A stretch of DNA of 64,000 nucleotides from Scilla litardierei (GCA_030789695.1 CM061133.1:94605528-94669527), one strand, 5' to 3'. Counted from the first letter of the stretch, positions 33,956 through 46,812 are shown. The notes: generated from the letters alone by a model not told the origin. Numbers and translations: made by a program.

Positions 33956-34977
33956 TCAGTTCACACTCCCGCATGCTCAACACTAGCAAACTAACAGATG
34001 CTCTCTCACTTGACTGGCCCCAACCCGTCAAGTCTCCAAAAACACAAGTAACGGTAAAGTTTCACCAACAAAGCTTGCTACTACTATACAAATATAATAT
34101 AACTAGTTTAGATAATCTCAGTTTGTGTAGCGGCAGTCGTCTCTGTCGATCAGCTCAGGTAAGATCGTATCTGACGTGATATATTCGGCATACGTTGGCA
34201 ACTCAATAATGTTGTAGCTTTGGCTCTACTTTGATGGCACGTACTCAGATGTTTTATCTTTGGAGTGGTCAGCAAGTCCAAGTGTTGTCTACGGCTTGTG
34301 TCGGCAATAAGGAATAGTGCGGCCTCAACTTCGTTCAGTTACACAACTAGTGCGTGCGACTTCTTCAATTTGATGTAGCCAGCCACATTAATCCTTTGTT
34401 TCCCTTTAGATAAAACAGGTAACACGATGATTAGGTTTTGGTTAATAAACAAATAATCTTACCTCCAAGTTTTGTTTGATTGCTAATTTTTGTTGGCAGG
34501 GTCGACCTTCTTTTGTTTGCACTTTGTTGCTTGTGTCGTGGTGTGTATGCGAGATATTGACCTTCTTCAACTTTGATTGGCAGCCCAATGAATTGTTTCT
34601 CCTGCAAAAATGTAGCCTTAGCTTTGTGTGCGTAAGTGGAGAAAATTTATGGTGCTGCACTTTATTTCCTCCACTTTCTTAATTTTCCCTCCTTGATTAA
34701 ACTTCCACCATAATTAATTAAATTACAACCACTTTACAATCTTATGCACATTAAAAGAAAGAAGAGATTTACCTTTTGTATTACATGCGTGAGTTGCAAA
34801 TTGAGGGCCACTTCAATTATTTGCTTGCATTGTATTTTATTTTGGCCGTGGGGGGTTTTTTGTATTGGTTGCGTGGAGTTGTAATTTTGGCCTATGGTTT
34901 TGCCGCATCAGTGAACCCCCTTAATGCGTGATGTATTTTTGGCCCCTCTCAAAGAACTCTCTCATCAAAGGATGGGC

Positions 34978-34986
34978 TTTATATAG
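34978..34986 (-). promoter_or_regulatory. TATA box of element A 3' LTR
   Basis: The minus strand reads CCTATATAAAG. The sister LTR has the same box at 39770-39778, which would drive gag transcription. Confidence 0.6.
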
Positions 34987-35328
34987 GATGATGGATGAGA
35001 TCTCAATGATAGAATCAAATCCCATAATGATAGGAATTGGAGTTTGAATTGGATGCTAATTGGATTTGAATTTATCTCCTTAGCAATCCAAATGGGATTA
35101 GGAATTTGACATCATCTCTAATTGATTCAACTTAATCTCCTTTGATTTGAATTAGATCTCATCTCCTTTTGACCAAATCCACTTTGTAGTATGAATATGA
35201 ATTTCTCCATCTCTTTGACTTGGTCATCGTTGGAGTATTTACATCCTCGCCACCCCTGTAAACATGTAACACACATCAAATCGTTCACACATGTTTGTTA
35301 GCATCAAACAAAATCGTTGTATCCAACA

Positions 35329-35342
35329 ATCTCCCCCTTTTG
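35329..35342 (-). other. Polypurine tract of element A
   Basis: The minus strand reads AAAAGGGGGAGAT directly before the TGTTGGAT start of the 3' LTR. Confidence 0.8.
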
Positions 35343-36769
35343 ATGACGACAAACCAATATAAGATTTGAGCAATAACGATTCATATAATATCATCGTACC
35401 ATGTGTATAAAGTGGAAGACGGAAGATGTATGCAATATGCAACAAGTATGGCAATGATGTGCAAACATACATGCATGCAACAATGATGTTCAAGCATTCA
35501 AACATGTATGCATGCTCCCCCTCAAACAAATATTCACAATAAACACATGCTTCATTCATTATTCATTAATGCTCCCCCTTAAACCACTATTGATATATGA
35601 AACATATAAGCATTAATGCACATATTCAAATCTTCTCAATTCTTTATCCCCCTTTTGTTATCATCAAAAGTGTATATATGAAGTCAAATTTCATACAACA
35701 TGCAAACTAAAGAGTATTATAAATTACGACAAGTACTTGCATGTAGACATTCATAAAATAAGCATTTCAAGTTCAATGAAAATTGTAACGTAGACTTCAA
35801 CACCTTCGTGTAAGTGTGATGATTAAACATTGAAGCACGTTAGGAGAACTTTTAAGAATCAGCCAAAACTAATCCACATTTTCCATTAAACATGAAATCA
35901 CCTAGGATTGATTTTCCACATCTCACTAATAATGAGTTCAAGATACCACACCCAAAACATATCCTACGAGGACTCTTAGATGTGGGGTGGCATTGATTGA
36001 CGAGTATAACACCAACGCTAAAGATTGCCTGTAAAGCATATGTTGGATACTCGTGGTTAGTGATCTTGCCATGAATTGTATCCATTTTCATACGGAGATA
36101 TATTCATTTATTTTTTTCATATTCAATTCTTTTGTGCTCAATTTTTATCCATGGAAAGACACATCATATCCTTTAGATTTTCAGTTATTTTTTATCCTAC
36201 ATTCTCTTTCCAATATTTCATTAAAAGGTTCTCAAAAGTACATCAACATTTAATGCACGTGGAAGTGAAAGAGTTGGTGTATAAATCAAATTATTCTAAT
36301 CATTGAACAAGTCATGGCTGTTCATAATATCAAACATGTGCATGTAGCCATAACTATAATACATCAAATTCTACATGGATATGGTTATCATTCATTAATA
36401 TCACTCGAATGATTCAAACGAAAAGATATACATTAAGCACCAATTTTTTTGCTTTTTATCTTTTTCATTAATTTTTTATTTTTGTTTTATAATGAACTAA
36501 AAAAAATAAGAATCAATCAAACTAGTACACGAAATGAAAATACAAAGTCAAGCACACAAAAAGATGCTAAAAATGCTATGAAGGTATGCATTAAGTGCAA
36601 AGAAAAAATATACTTTTGCGTCGGCGTTTGGCTAAGGAACTAAATAATGAAGCGTTCAATTCATAGCTCCTCGCCATCTTCATCTTACCTACATGGTAGA
36701 TGTTATATGTGACATTGAAATCCAACAAGATCCACTCATGTTAGTCATCAAAGATTTAGAAACCCATAT
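35343..36769 (-). other. Non-coding region between gag and 3' LTR, element A
   Basis: No gene is seen. The AT-rich sequence is recognisably shared with 51720-53047 and 59640-60840 in the two internal regions of the B complex (for example the stretch around catacggag and the gcatatgttgg segment). It occupies the place where pol should be but has no pol motif. Confidence 0.6.
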
Positions 36770-38552
36770 TTACTTGAATTTAATATTTGTGTTCCTATAT
36801 TTGCAATGATATGAAGTATGACCAACACTATCACAAGTAAAGCACTTTACATAAACATTTTTAGCCACGCTTGGCACATTGTGAAATTTCTTATACTTAG
36901 TCTTTTCAACATTTTTTGAACCAAATTCAAGTCCACGTCTAGTATTACCATATAATTGATTTCCAGGAATAATAACCAAATTTTGTTTTCCTATGGAAAA
37001 TCTATTTAATGACAATTCTAGATTAGTGACTTTGGATTTCAAGATAGCATTCCCATTCTCAATCAAAGTGCATTTACTAATGAAATCTATCTTGTTTTCC
37101 TCTTCTGTTTTCTCAAAATCAATCATTTTTCTTTTAAGATCATTATTTAACATGCACAATTTTTTATTAGGCTCTCTAATCACATATTCTTTTTTAGTTT
37201 CAAGCTTAATCAAATATAGCTTAAGCATGCTATTCTCATTTAATAACGAGGGACAAGAAAGACAATCAACTTTTCATGTGAGCTAGAATTTTCTTTTTCC
37301 AACATGGTGATGGTAGATTTGCAAGCAACAAGTTCTTCTTTAAGATTATCAATTTCTTAGACATGTCATAATGTTCTTGTTGCAATTCAAAACTATCATT
37401 CATATAGTCATCTACAGAAGATTCTAGCTCATCTATTTTATATTGCATTCTTTTACAGATATTCAAAAGTTCAGTTTTAGAGCAAGCTTGTACCTCATCG
37501 AGTTTTCCCATCAAGCAGAGGGAAGTGTGAGCTTATTCTCCTCATCTTCACTATCCATGTCCCATGTTTGCTCTATAGCTTTTCATTTCTTCTCTGCAAC
37601 ATTAGCTGTTTCTTGTGGGCAATTTCTCATGAAGTGTCCTTTCCTCCTGCATTTAAAACATTCATTTTTATTAATAGCTTTCTGTTCAGAGGGAGATTTA
37701 TCTCAATTAAAATTATTAGAGCGATTGATCATTTTCGTCATCTCAGCTCTTCCTTGGTCAGTCTGAATATATCTTTTGAAGTTTCAGACCAATAGTGCTT
37801 GCTCCTCATCAAGATCATCATCGTTGTTAGCTTGAAGAGCTAGTGGTGTGGGAGCTTTGACTTTTTCCTCAGGTTTCTATCTAGCTTTTATACTTTGCAG
37901 CTCAAGCTCGTGGGACATTAAGTTGCCTATTAAGTCCTCCACTCTCATTGTTGATAAATCTTTGACTTCTTCAATAGCGGTGACTTTAGGCCGGAACGAG
38001 CTTCGTAGCGCTCTTAAGATCTTTCTCACGTACTCAAGACAAGAGTATAGCTTACCGATGGAGATGGATTTGTATACGATGTCCATGAATCTCTCGACCA
38101 TTTTCCTTGATAGATTTAGATGGCAGAATGCAAAAACTCTTATATTCTGAACTCAGCAGCGCAAGTCTGGATTCCTTCACTTACGACGTTCCCTCGTTCG
38201 TCATCTCCAGTGTATGCCTTATTTCCTGCGCAGTTAAACAATGTGAGATACGATTAAACTCAGATTTATCAAGAGAGCATATAAGCGCATTAATAGCTTT
38301 ACCATTTAAAGAATAAAGTTTATTATCAGAGGCATCCCACTTTTCTTTAGGCTTAATGATTTCAGTGTCTTCAATTTTAATAGTGGGTGGACTATAACCG
38401 TTTTCAACAATATCCCACACATCATAATCTACAGACACTAAATAAATTTTCATCCTAGCCTTCCAATATGCAAAGTCTACTCCATTAAATTTAGGGGGAC
38501 GTGCTATAGACTGACCTTCAGCAAATGCCGAATCAGATATAATCATGGTCAT
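36770..38552 (-). pseudogene. gag: SIRE-like Gag, two CCHC knuckles and coiled coil, frameshifted
   Basis: Fragments in order on the minus strand: N-terminal domain with F-N-G-V-D-F-A-Y-W (38552-38181); a break at about 38150-38101; capsid C-terminal part (38101-37877) with L-R-S-S-F-R-P-K-V; first knuckle C-F-K-C-x4-H-x4-C (37660-37619); a Leu/Lys/Glu-rich coiled-coil stretch (37514-37266 and 37228 onward); second knuckle C-F-T-C-x4-H-x4-C near 36800; stop. The long Gag with a coiled coil between the capsid and a second C-terminal knuckle is the pattern of SIRE/Maximus-type copia elements. Several frameshifts and stops separate the parts. No protease follows. Confidence 0.75.
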
Positions 38553-38584
38553 CTAAATAAATCTAGACTAGATCCTCTAAACTG

Positions 38585-38596
38585 GCTCTGATACCA
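38585..38596 (-). other. Primer-binding site, initiator tRNA-Met (element A)
   Basis: The minus strand reads TGGTATCAGAGC, two bases inside the 5' LTR. Confidence 0.9.
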
Positions 38597-38598
38597 CT

Positions 38599-40121
38599 TG
38601 TTGGATCTGGATATAAGCCTTAGTGCGGGTAGTAGAATAAGCTAATAAAAATATTTGTGCAACCACGAACAATCATACGCGGTTAAAAGCACAGTCCGAG
38701 TAAATAGTATGAAATCACAGAAACGCACAGATTTACACTGGTTCGGTCGTCCCCACAACCTACGTCCAGCCCCGAAAGCAAATATTAAATTAATATATTA
38801 TCACGGTACAACTTGCATGAGTCAAGAGCCCCAACTCAACTCTCAACTAGTTTGTACGCACTCCCGCATGCTCAACGCTATCAACCTAATCAGATGCTAT
38901 CTCCCTTGACGAGCCCCAACTCGTCAAGTCCCCAAAAGCACAAGTAACGATAAAGTTTTCCCTACAAAGATCGCTACTACTACACAAATAGAATAATAAA
39001 GAGTTTAGATAATCTCAGTTTGTGTAGCCACAGTTGTCTCTGTCGATCAACTCAGGTTAGATCATATCTGACGTGATTTATTCGTCATACGTCAGCAACT
39101 CAATAATGTTACGGCGTTGGCTCTACTTTTGATGGCACATACTCTGATGTTGGGCTTTGAAGTGGTCGGCAAGTCCAAGTGTTGGCTGCGGCTTGTGTCG
39201 GCAATAAGGAATAGTGCGGCCTCAACTTCGGTCAGTTACACAACTAGTGCATGCGACTTCTACAATTTGATGGAGCCAGCCGCATCAATCCTATGTCCCC
39301 CTGTAGATAAAACAAGTAACACGATGATTAGGCTTTAGTTAATAAACAAATAATCTTACCTCCAAGTTTTTTTGATTGCTAATGAATTGTTTCTCCTGTA
39401 AAAATGTAGCCTTTGCTTTGTGTGTGTGAGTGGAGAAAATTTATGGTGCTGCACTTTGTTTCCTCCACTTTATTATTTTTCCATCCTTGATTAAACTTCC
39501 ATCATAATTAATTAAATTGCAACCACTTTACAAGCTCATGCACATTAAAAGAAAAACGAGATTTACCTTATGTATTACATGCGTGAATTGCAAAGTGAGG
39601 GCCACTTCAGTTATTTATATGCATAGGATTTTATTTTGGCCGATGGGGTTTTTTATGTTGGCCGCGTGGAGTTGTATTTTTGGCCTAGGGTTTTGCCGCA
39701 TCAATGAACCCCCCTAATGCATGATGTATTTTTGGCACCTCTCAAAAAACTCTCTCATCAAAGGATGGGTTTATATAGGATGATGGATGAGATCTCTAGG
39801 ATAGAATCAAATCCCATAATGATATGAATTGGAGTTTTAATTGGATGCTAATTGGGATTTGAATTTATCCCCTTAGCAATCCAAATTGGATTAGGAATTT
39901 CACATCATCTCTAGTTGATTCAACTCAATGTCCTTTGATTTGAATTAGATCTCATCTCTTTTTGACCAAGTCCACTTTGTAGTATGAATATGAATTTCTC
40001 CATCTCTTTGACTTGGTCATCATTGGAGTATTTACATCATTGCTACTCGCGAACACTTAATATACACATCAAATCATTCACACACATTTGTTATCATCAA
40101 ACAAGATCGTTGTATTCAACA
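38599..40121 (-). repeat. 5' LTR of element A
   Basis: 1523 bp from TGTTGGATCTGG to ATTCAACA on the plus strand. It contains a TATA box on the minus strand at 39770-39778. No gene is seen. Confidence 0.85.
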
Positions 40122-40176
40122 CCAACCACTCCTTTTTATTTTTCTTTTTTGTTCTCTTATTCTTGTTTTTCTCTTT

Positions 40177-41078
40177 TTGCTAACGATTTCCATAATTTTC
40201 TTGAGTGTTTCATCTCTGCGTGCTAACATCCATCCTCAGATTACCATAGTTCGAGCATCTTACATTCGGGGGACTACAATGTGTTGGCAAGGCTTCCTTG
40301 CCCAGGACCCATATTGGAGGGAGCATCCTCAATACGCCTTAGATAGGATGTTAGACTATGTGAGATATACCGGCTCTTTAGTCGTCAAGGCTATTCACGA
40401 GGCCGAATTTGAAGTCATTAACTACACGTGGAGTGAGTCCACTTAGGTCCTCTCAAAGACGATGTGTACGTTAGAGTCAAATGGGACACGCTCTCATTCT
40501 GCATCAGGGATATCCCACATGCCAACTCATGTGATACACCAAATGAGGTCTCCCTTCTAACTGGTTTGAATAACTTTGTGGATCATGCCAGGTGCACCGT
40601 GCTAGTATTCATCTCGTCAGCAGATCCAATTGCATCGCATCGTTTAGAATTCATCTCGAAATATTACGCTGATGCCAACAACGTCCCGAAAGGCATCCGC
40701 ATACGAATTGATACTCATGGCACATATTTCTTCCCCGTCGATGTCCCATTCGAAGTGATATTTGGAAGACTTGTCTCAGAGGGACGAATAAACCCCGGAT
40801 ATACAAGTTTCCTAGAGATCGGCGACTTCCAAGAAGATGTTTCGACCATAGTACCTATAGAGCTTCAGTACAATTTCCAAAGATGTGCATGGCCAGACGA
40901 CGACATCCCCATTGTTGACAATCAAGCCATGGGGGATCCTAAGAATTGCAAGGCCAGGAAGCAGAACCTGAAGATTTCTTTTATGAGACACTCATCATCC
41001 AGTTCAAACTCAAGCTATGACATGTCGTCAGATGGTTTTGTTCCAGGCGAACCGGCACATGGGGAAGAGGCAATCTAG
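40177..41078 (+). pseudogene. Unrecognised N-terminal frame of Gypsy-3
   Basis: Two overlapping frames (40177-40446 and 40464-41078) read as one protein with a frameshift near 40446. I do not recognise a Gag capsid, zinc knuckle or protease motif. Visible features are an aromatic-rich N-terminal part (W-R-E-H-P-Q-Y), a middle part with I-D-T-H-G-T-Y-F-F, and a Ser-rich tail. A similar short segment (I-R-V-N-A-R-D-D-K-L-Y-L) occurs at about 48250-48310, before the pol of the next Athila-like copy, which suggests a shared element protein rather than host sequence. Function unknown. Confidence 0.4.
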
Positions 41079-41099
41079 TCGGAGGCGATCATGGCAGGG

Positions 41100-43935
41100 G
41101 TACAACACCCCCTGAGGTAGAACTTAAACCCCTTCCTACCAATCTTAAATATACAGTTCTGGGTGATAATTATACGTATCCCATTACAGTTAATGCTTCG
41201 CTCACCGAACCACAACTTGAGAATCTTTTAAGGGTTCTCAAGGAGCATAGAGATGTTATAGGATATAGTATCACCGCTCTGAAAGGTATTAACCCTGGGC
41301 TATATGAGCATATGGTCCACCTCGAAGATAGCAATGCAACCTCCATAGAACATCAAAGGTGCTTAAACCATAACATAAAAGAGGTTGTTAAGAAGATGTC
41401 TTAAAACTTCTTGGAGCCGACATTATCTGCCCCATCTCTGTTAGCAAGTGGGTCAGTCCTGTCCATGTGGTGCCTAAGAAGGGAGGCATGACCGTCATAA
41501 GAAATGAAAAAAATGAATTGATACCAACTAGGACCGTCACGGGCTGGAGGATGTGTATAGATTATAGAAAAATTAACAAAGCCACCCGAAAGAACAACTT
41601 CCCCCTTCCATTCATTGACCAAATGCTTGAGCGTCTTACCAAGCACAATTATTTTTGTTAACTTGACATATATTCGGGGTTTTTCCAAATCTCGTTACAT
41701 AGGGAAGACCAAGAGAAGATGACTTTCACATGCCTGTATGGCACCTTCGCATACCGAAGGATGCCTTTCGGTTTATGTAATGCACCTGCAACCTTTCAAA
41801 GGTGCATGACATCTATCTTCTCGGATTTTATCGATGATATTATGGAGGTCTTTATGGATGACTTCTCAGTGTACAACACTGAGTTTGATTCCTTCCTAGG
41901 AAATCTGGTCAAGGTACTAGAGCGATGCCGTGAGAACAACCTCACTCTGAACTGGAAAAAATGTCATTTTATGGTAACTAAGGGAGTTGTCTTAGGGTAT
42001 GTCATTTCATCCAAGGGGATACAAGTCGATAAGGCTAAAATCGAAGTTATTAAGGAACTTCTCCTACGGACCAATCTTAAGGGAATTCGTGGTTTTCTTG
42101 TGCATGCCGGATTCTATTGCCGTTTTATTAAAGATTTTTTTTTAAAATTGCACGCCCCCTCACTAAATTACTTGCAAAGGACATGCCATTTGATTTTTCT
42201 GATGCGTGTTTTGGAGCTTTTGACAGATTCAAAGAGGCTCTTATTTCTGCTCTAGTTATTCAGCCACCAGATTGGAATTTGCCATTTTGAGCTGATGTGT
42301 GATGCAAGTGATCAGGCAGTGAGGGCAGTGTTAGGTCAGAGAAAAGATGTGAAGCGCATGCCATTTACTATGCTAGCAAAACACTGGATGAGGTCCAGAG
42401 AAATTACACCACCACTGAAAAGGAGTTGCTAGCGGTGGTGTACTCTACTAAGAAATTCCAGCAATATCTCCTGGGGTCAAAAGTTATAATTCACACTGAC
42501 CACGACGAATTAAAATACATGCTGAGCAATAAGGATGCCAAACCTCGACTGATAAGGTGGATATTTTTCCTTCAGGAGTTTGACATGGAGATCAAGAACA
42601 AGAAGGGCGCAGAGAATGTGGTGGCTGATCATTTATACCGGCTCACTCGAGGGGACAAAGATGTTAGTTTACACATTGATGGGTCCTTTGCTGGAGAGCA
42701 GATGTTTGTTGCAGATTCATCGACACACCATGGTACGCCGACATAGTAAATTTTTTGGTGAGTGAGATCTTAACCCATGGATTGGTCACTTATCAGAGAA
42801 GAAAGTTTTTGAGTTATGCCAAACGTTACTTTTGGGATGATCCGCATCTCTAAAAATCATGCCTGGATGGAATCATTAGGCGGTGCATCCCCAAAAAATC
42901 ATGACCAACCATGTAGGGGCCACACGGCGGTTACAAAGACCACGTCAAAGATACTTCAATGTGGGTTCCACTAGCCAACACTTTTCAAGGACACTCATGA
43001 CTATATCAAACGATGCGACAGGTGCCAGAGGACCGGTAATATTACAAAGAAGGATGAGATGCCCCTCAAGGGCATCCTGGAGTTTGAACTATTTGACTGT
43101 TGGGGGATCGATTTCATGGGTCCGTTTCCGACAAGTTGTGGGAACAAATACAACTTAGTGGCGGTGGTTTACGTTTCCAGATGGGTAGTAGCCATAGCTA
43201 CCCCGATGAATGATGCTCGAGTCGTCGCAACATTTTTCAAGAATACCATCTTCCACCACTTCGGAGTACCAATGACGGTCATCAGTAATGGTGGAAGTCA
43301 TTTCATCGAAAGAAAGTTTGAGGCCTTACTCAAAAATTACGGAGTATATCATAAAGTTGGTCTTGACTATCATCCACAAACGAGTGGACAAGTAGATATC
43401 TCCAATAGGGAGATAAAGACTATCCTCGAGAAGACAATTAGCTCATCACGAAAAGAGTGGTCCCAGAAGCTAAATGATGTGATATGGGCATACTGCATGG
43501 CATTCAAATGATGTGATATGGACCACCCCTTACAAGCTAGTCTATAGGAAGGCATGCCACCAACCGGTGGAACTTAAGCATAGGGCTTTTTGGGCTATCA
43601 ATAAACTCAACTACGACTACAAAAATGCAGGATTAGCCGCCTCTTGGATATCAATGAATTAGAATAACTCAGGATAGACGCCTAAGAAAATGCCAAAATT
43701 TACAATGAAAAGACTAAAATCTACCATGACAAGCTGATCACAGTAAAGCGTTTTGACGTAGGAGAACAAGTACTCCTCTACAACTCCTGACTAGGACTCT
43801 TTACAGGAAAGTTGATATCCCGATAGTACGGCCCATTTAAAATACTCTAGATATTCCCGAGCGGTGTAGTGGAGTTTGAGGGAGGCAAGAATGGACCATT
43901 CAAGGCCACATGACAAAGATTAAAGCCCCACAAGA
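41100..43935 (+). pseudogene. pol: Athila-like Pol (RT-RH-IN), heavily mutated
   Basis: The pre-RT segment with V-E-L-K-P-L-P is at about 41115. Reverse transcriptase spans about 41400-42140: K-W-V-S-P-V, V-P-K-K-G-G-M-T-V, the F-G-L-C-N-A-P-A-T-F-Q block and active site F-M-D-D near 41850. RNase H is at about 42280-42640 with T-D-H-x-x-L-K-Y. The integrase zinc region (42790-43055) is full of stops; the core (43059-43511) keeps D-F-M-G-P-F but has Asn (AAT, 43287-43289) where the second catalytic Asp belongs. A TAA at 41659-41661, a frameshift in a T-run near 42137 and later stops kill the gene. The G-G-M-T-V and F-G-L-C-N-A-P motifs are those of plant Athila elements. Confidence 0.85.
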
Positions 43936-45792
43936 CCGACGATCCGATTGGCGGGAGAGATCTCTCGCTCTCGTCGATTGCTCTCCTACGTGACAGCATC
44001 CTAGGTTGGGGGAGATTGTCGCACCAATTCTGTACTTCTACTCCAATCCTATTTATGTTTTACCTCTCCCAACCTTGTAAGTAGTGGTGCTACATGCTTT
44101 ATAGCTTCTAGTTGTTCACGTGTCTTCCATCATATTATTGTGTGCCCATCTGTCATTTCGGGGCCCGTCTTGGTCCAGCTTGGGGAGTCACATTTTGGTG
44201 TCCAGTTTGTCCATCATCATCCTCCTCCTCATCCTTATCTGCATTCGTTGTATATATGCATACTGTACATATGCATTTGCATCTTCATTTTATTTCCTAT
44301 GATTTTTATTTTTTCTCATCTCATCCCACCTATCCGACCCTTAGCATCATTTTCCATCTCTACACGCATGTTCTCAACAGTGAGGAAACTGCTGCTTTTG
44401 ATTGGGGGATAAGCACTATCACTTTATACTTATTCTTTTCCCTTATATTCACTTTTTATTTCAATTTTCGCCCTATTTTCCTCTTTTTAGCATCATATTT
44501 TTTTCCTTTCTTTCTCTTTTTGTTTGTTTGCATGCATGTTTTCCATTTCTTTTTTTCCATTTCCTTTTTATTAGAGTAAAGATGATTCTCCTATGATTGC
44601 ACTATAAGCTGCGCACACTTAACTTACTTGCTCTACACACTCACGTAGGATTTATCAAAGTCTATTTGTGCTTCATTGCATATACTTATAGGAAGGATTA
44701 CAATTTTGAACTCTAATCTTTTATGAGTTAGAGATTTTCCTTGAGTAGGGTGTATATTAATATGCTTTTACATGATTTAGATCCGTTTCTCAACGATAAG
44801 TATTCTCGAAACAGTTAAGCTTAAAATTACTTGATTAATTGATAATTAAATGAAAAATTGCAAGATTGTGTGAAAACGTGTACTTTCATAATGAATGGTA
44901 GTTCAATGGATTTTTGATAACCCACAACACGTAAGTAGCATTTACTAGATATTCTGACACCGAACCATGTCCTAATTCTATCTTTTTCTTTTTCTTTTTG
45001 TATATAGCCATTTACGATCTTTGATCATGCTTTGCATTCCATCGCATTTACGTAAGTTTGCAAAAATCCCCAAAAACATTGGAAAGAAGAAAAAACCAAA
45101 AATATATTACATAAATAAAAGGCCCATGGGTTTCTTCGTAACCCGATGCGCTAAGACCATCTGGTCTGGGATGCATAGGCCGCCTCCTATATATATTGAG
45201 TTATCTCGTGTATATAAGGAAATAAAAATGTGTATATATAAAGAAAATTGTATAGCCAAAAACAATTGTAAAAAGAAAAATCACACATCCTTACCTCACT
45301 TTCTACATAGAGTATGGACATGTAAAGGTCGATGATGTCTAGGATTCATAAAAAAGTTTAGTGCGGTGATCTCTAGGTTTCATTGAGTTTACCATCTTCA
45401 TTTATGAAAATTTAATTAAAATCATCTTGCATGCTTGAAATGATTGATCATGACACTATACGCGGCTTAGAGAACGAGTTGTGGAGATTTGAATTCGAAT
45501 CATGGATTTTGTATATTGATTGTATGCTATAATAGGAATTTCCCTCTGATTTCAAATTAAATACTCGAGTGTATTTTATTCGTCCAAAAATCCATTTTAT
45601 ATAATCCGTGCTAGACTGAATGAATTCTCGTGAATCGTGTGCTTTCATTTTATTAAGTTAAAGTGTTGCTGCGTGCTTATGAGATAAGGAGATGATTTAG
45701 TCCCTTTTTCTTATTTTTTTCTTCTTTTGCACTTTGTTGTTTTCACCCTCCGACGAGCTTCTTATTCGACTTCCTCAAGGACGAGTAAGAGG
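43936..45792 (+). other. Non-coding region between pol and PPT of Gypsy-3
   Basis: No gene is seen. A PPT-like ttgggggaga occurs at about 44005. 44215-44575 is pyrimidine-rich low-complexity sequence that translates into hydrophobic runs in several frames; I see no signal peptide, Cys pattern or other envelope-like feature. Short A-rich frames follow at about 45020-45335. Confidence 0.5.
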
Positions 45793-45805
45793 TAAGCTTA
45801 AGGGA
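45793..45805 (+). other. Polypurine tract of Gypsy-3
   Basis: TAAGCTTAAGGGA, preceded by cctcaaggacgag, matches the usual Athila/Tat arrangement before the 3' LTR, in slightly degraded form. Confidence 0.55.
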
Positions 45806-46137
45806 TTTATTTGGGTCCAAATTTTCTATGTTTTTATCTCGCATTTCCATATCATTTCAATCGCTTGAGTTCGTATTTTCGTATTATTTAATGATTTTCT
45901 CGATATAATTGATTCTTTCGATTTTTTATATACTTTAATGAAATTTCACACGATTCGGAGCGATACTAGATCTTGGACACAACATCGACGCTAAAGCTCG
46001 CGTCGGCTTGCCTTGACAACCCAAGTCGGCTAAGGAGAGAAGAAGGAGAAGGAGAAAGAGTAGGAGAAGAAAGAAGCTAAGACGAGAAGAGAGGAAGAGA
46101 GATGGAGCAAAGGTGGATATCAGCATATTTCCAGATC

Positions 46138-46812
46138 GCTCGGTCGAGCACATCATGCATTCGCCCGAGTTGTGACACCAAGGGAGGAGGCTAAGGATTC
46201 AAAGGAGTGCTCGAGCGAGCGAGATGGCCTGCTCGACCGAGTGATAGGCTCATATTTTACACTTTATTTCTGCATATTTGCATGCCATTTGGATTACTCA
46301 TATCGTGATTTTCACGATTATTTGACGATGTTCCTATATGTTTCACTATCTCTTATTTTCGTCTGATTTTAGGAGTATGGAGATTTTGGATCCTAGAGGA
46401 CTTGCACGCATGCCGGAGCATCACCCATGATCATATCGGAGAGTTATCGATGTTGGAGGATGACTGGAAGAAGAAGGGCATCAAAGGAATCGACGAGGAA
46501 GCAAGGAGGAGAAGAAAGGAGCTATGAAACAGGCCACTCGGCCGAGTGAGGCAGCTCATTCACCCGAGTGAAGCAGCTTACTCGGTCGAGCAAAGCTGAT
46601 ACGACGACATCTGCCAGCCTGAATGTCACAATGTACTTAGCCGAGTGGTGACTTCCACTCGGCCGAGTAAGACTCCACTCGCCCGAGTGGAGGCCAAGAT
46701 TATGAATAAATCCACATCGACTTCTCTGTTTTTTGGGAAGATCTACAGACTGTCATACTCGGCCGAGTAGAATTCTCACTCGGCCAAGTAAGATTCCCAC
46801 TCGGCCGAGTAG
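46138..46812. repeat. U3 palindrome array, motif ACTCGGCCGAGT
   Basis: About fourteen copies of actcggccgagt and close variants (ctcggtcgag, ctcgcccgag) are spread over the U3 part, denser at 46535-46812, ending about 80 bp before the TATA-like box. Confidence 0.75.

Larger units (their letters stand above)
31978..35328 (-). repeat. 3' LTR of element A, enlarged by an insertion
   Basis: 31978-32239 and 33956-35328 together align along the length of the right LTR (38599-40121). The extra 1.7 kb at 32240-33955 is a separate LTR-like insertion. Confidence 0.85.
31978..40121 (-). mobile_element. SIRE-like copia element with gag but no pol (element A)
   Basis: On the minus strand: 5' LTR (40121-38599), initiator-Met PBS, gag (38552-36770), 1.4 kb of non-coding sequence, PPT and 3' LTR (35328-31978). 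LTRs begin and end with the inverted pair TGTTGGAT/ATCCAACA. The 5-bp flanks are cccac (left) and ccaac (right), a one-mismatch TSD. Pol is absent. The left LTR is enlarged by a 1.7-kb insertion. Confidence 0.85.

Noticed and set aside
44112..44579. Hydrophobic frame that could suggest an envelope-like gene of the Athila-like element
   Set aside because: The sequence is pyrimidine-rich low complexity giving Phe/Leu/Ser runs in several frames; no signal peptide, glycosylation/Cys pattern or conserved start is seen.
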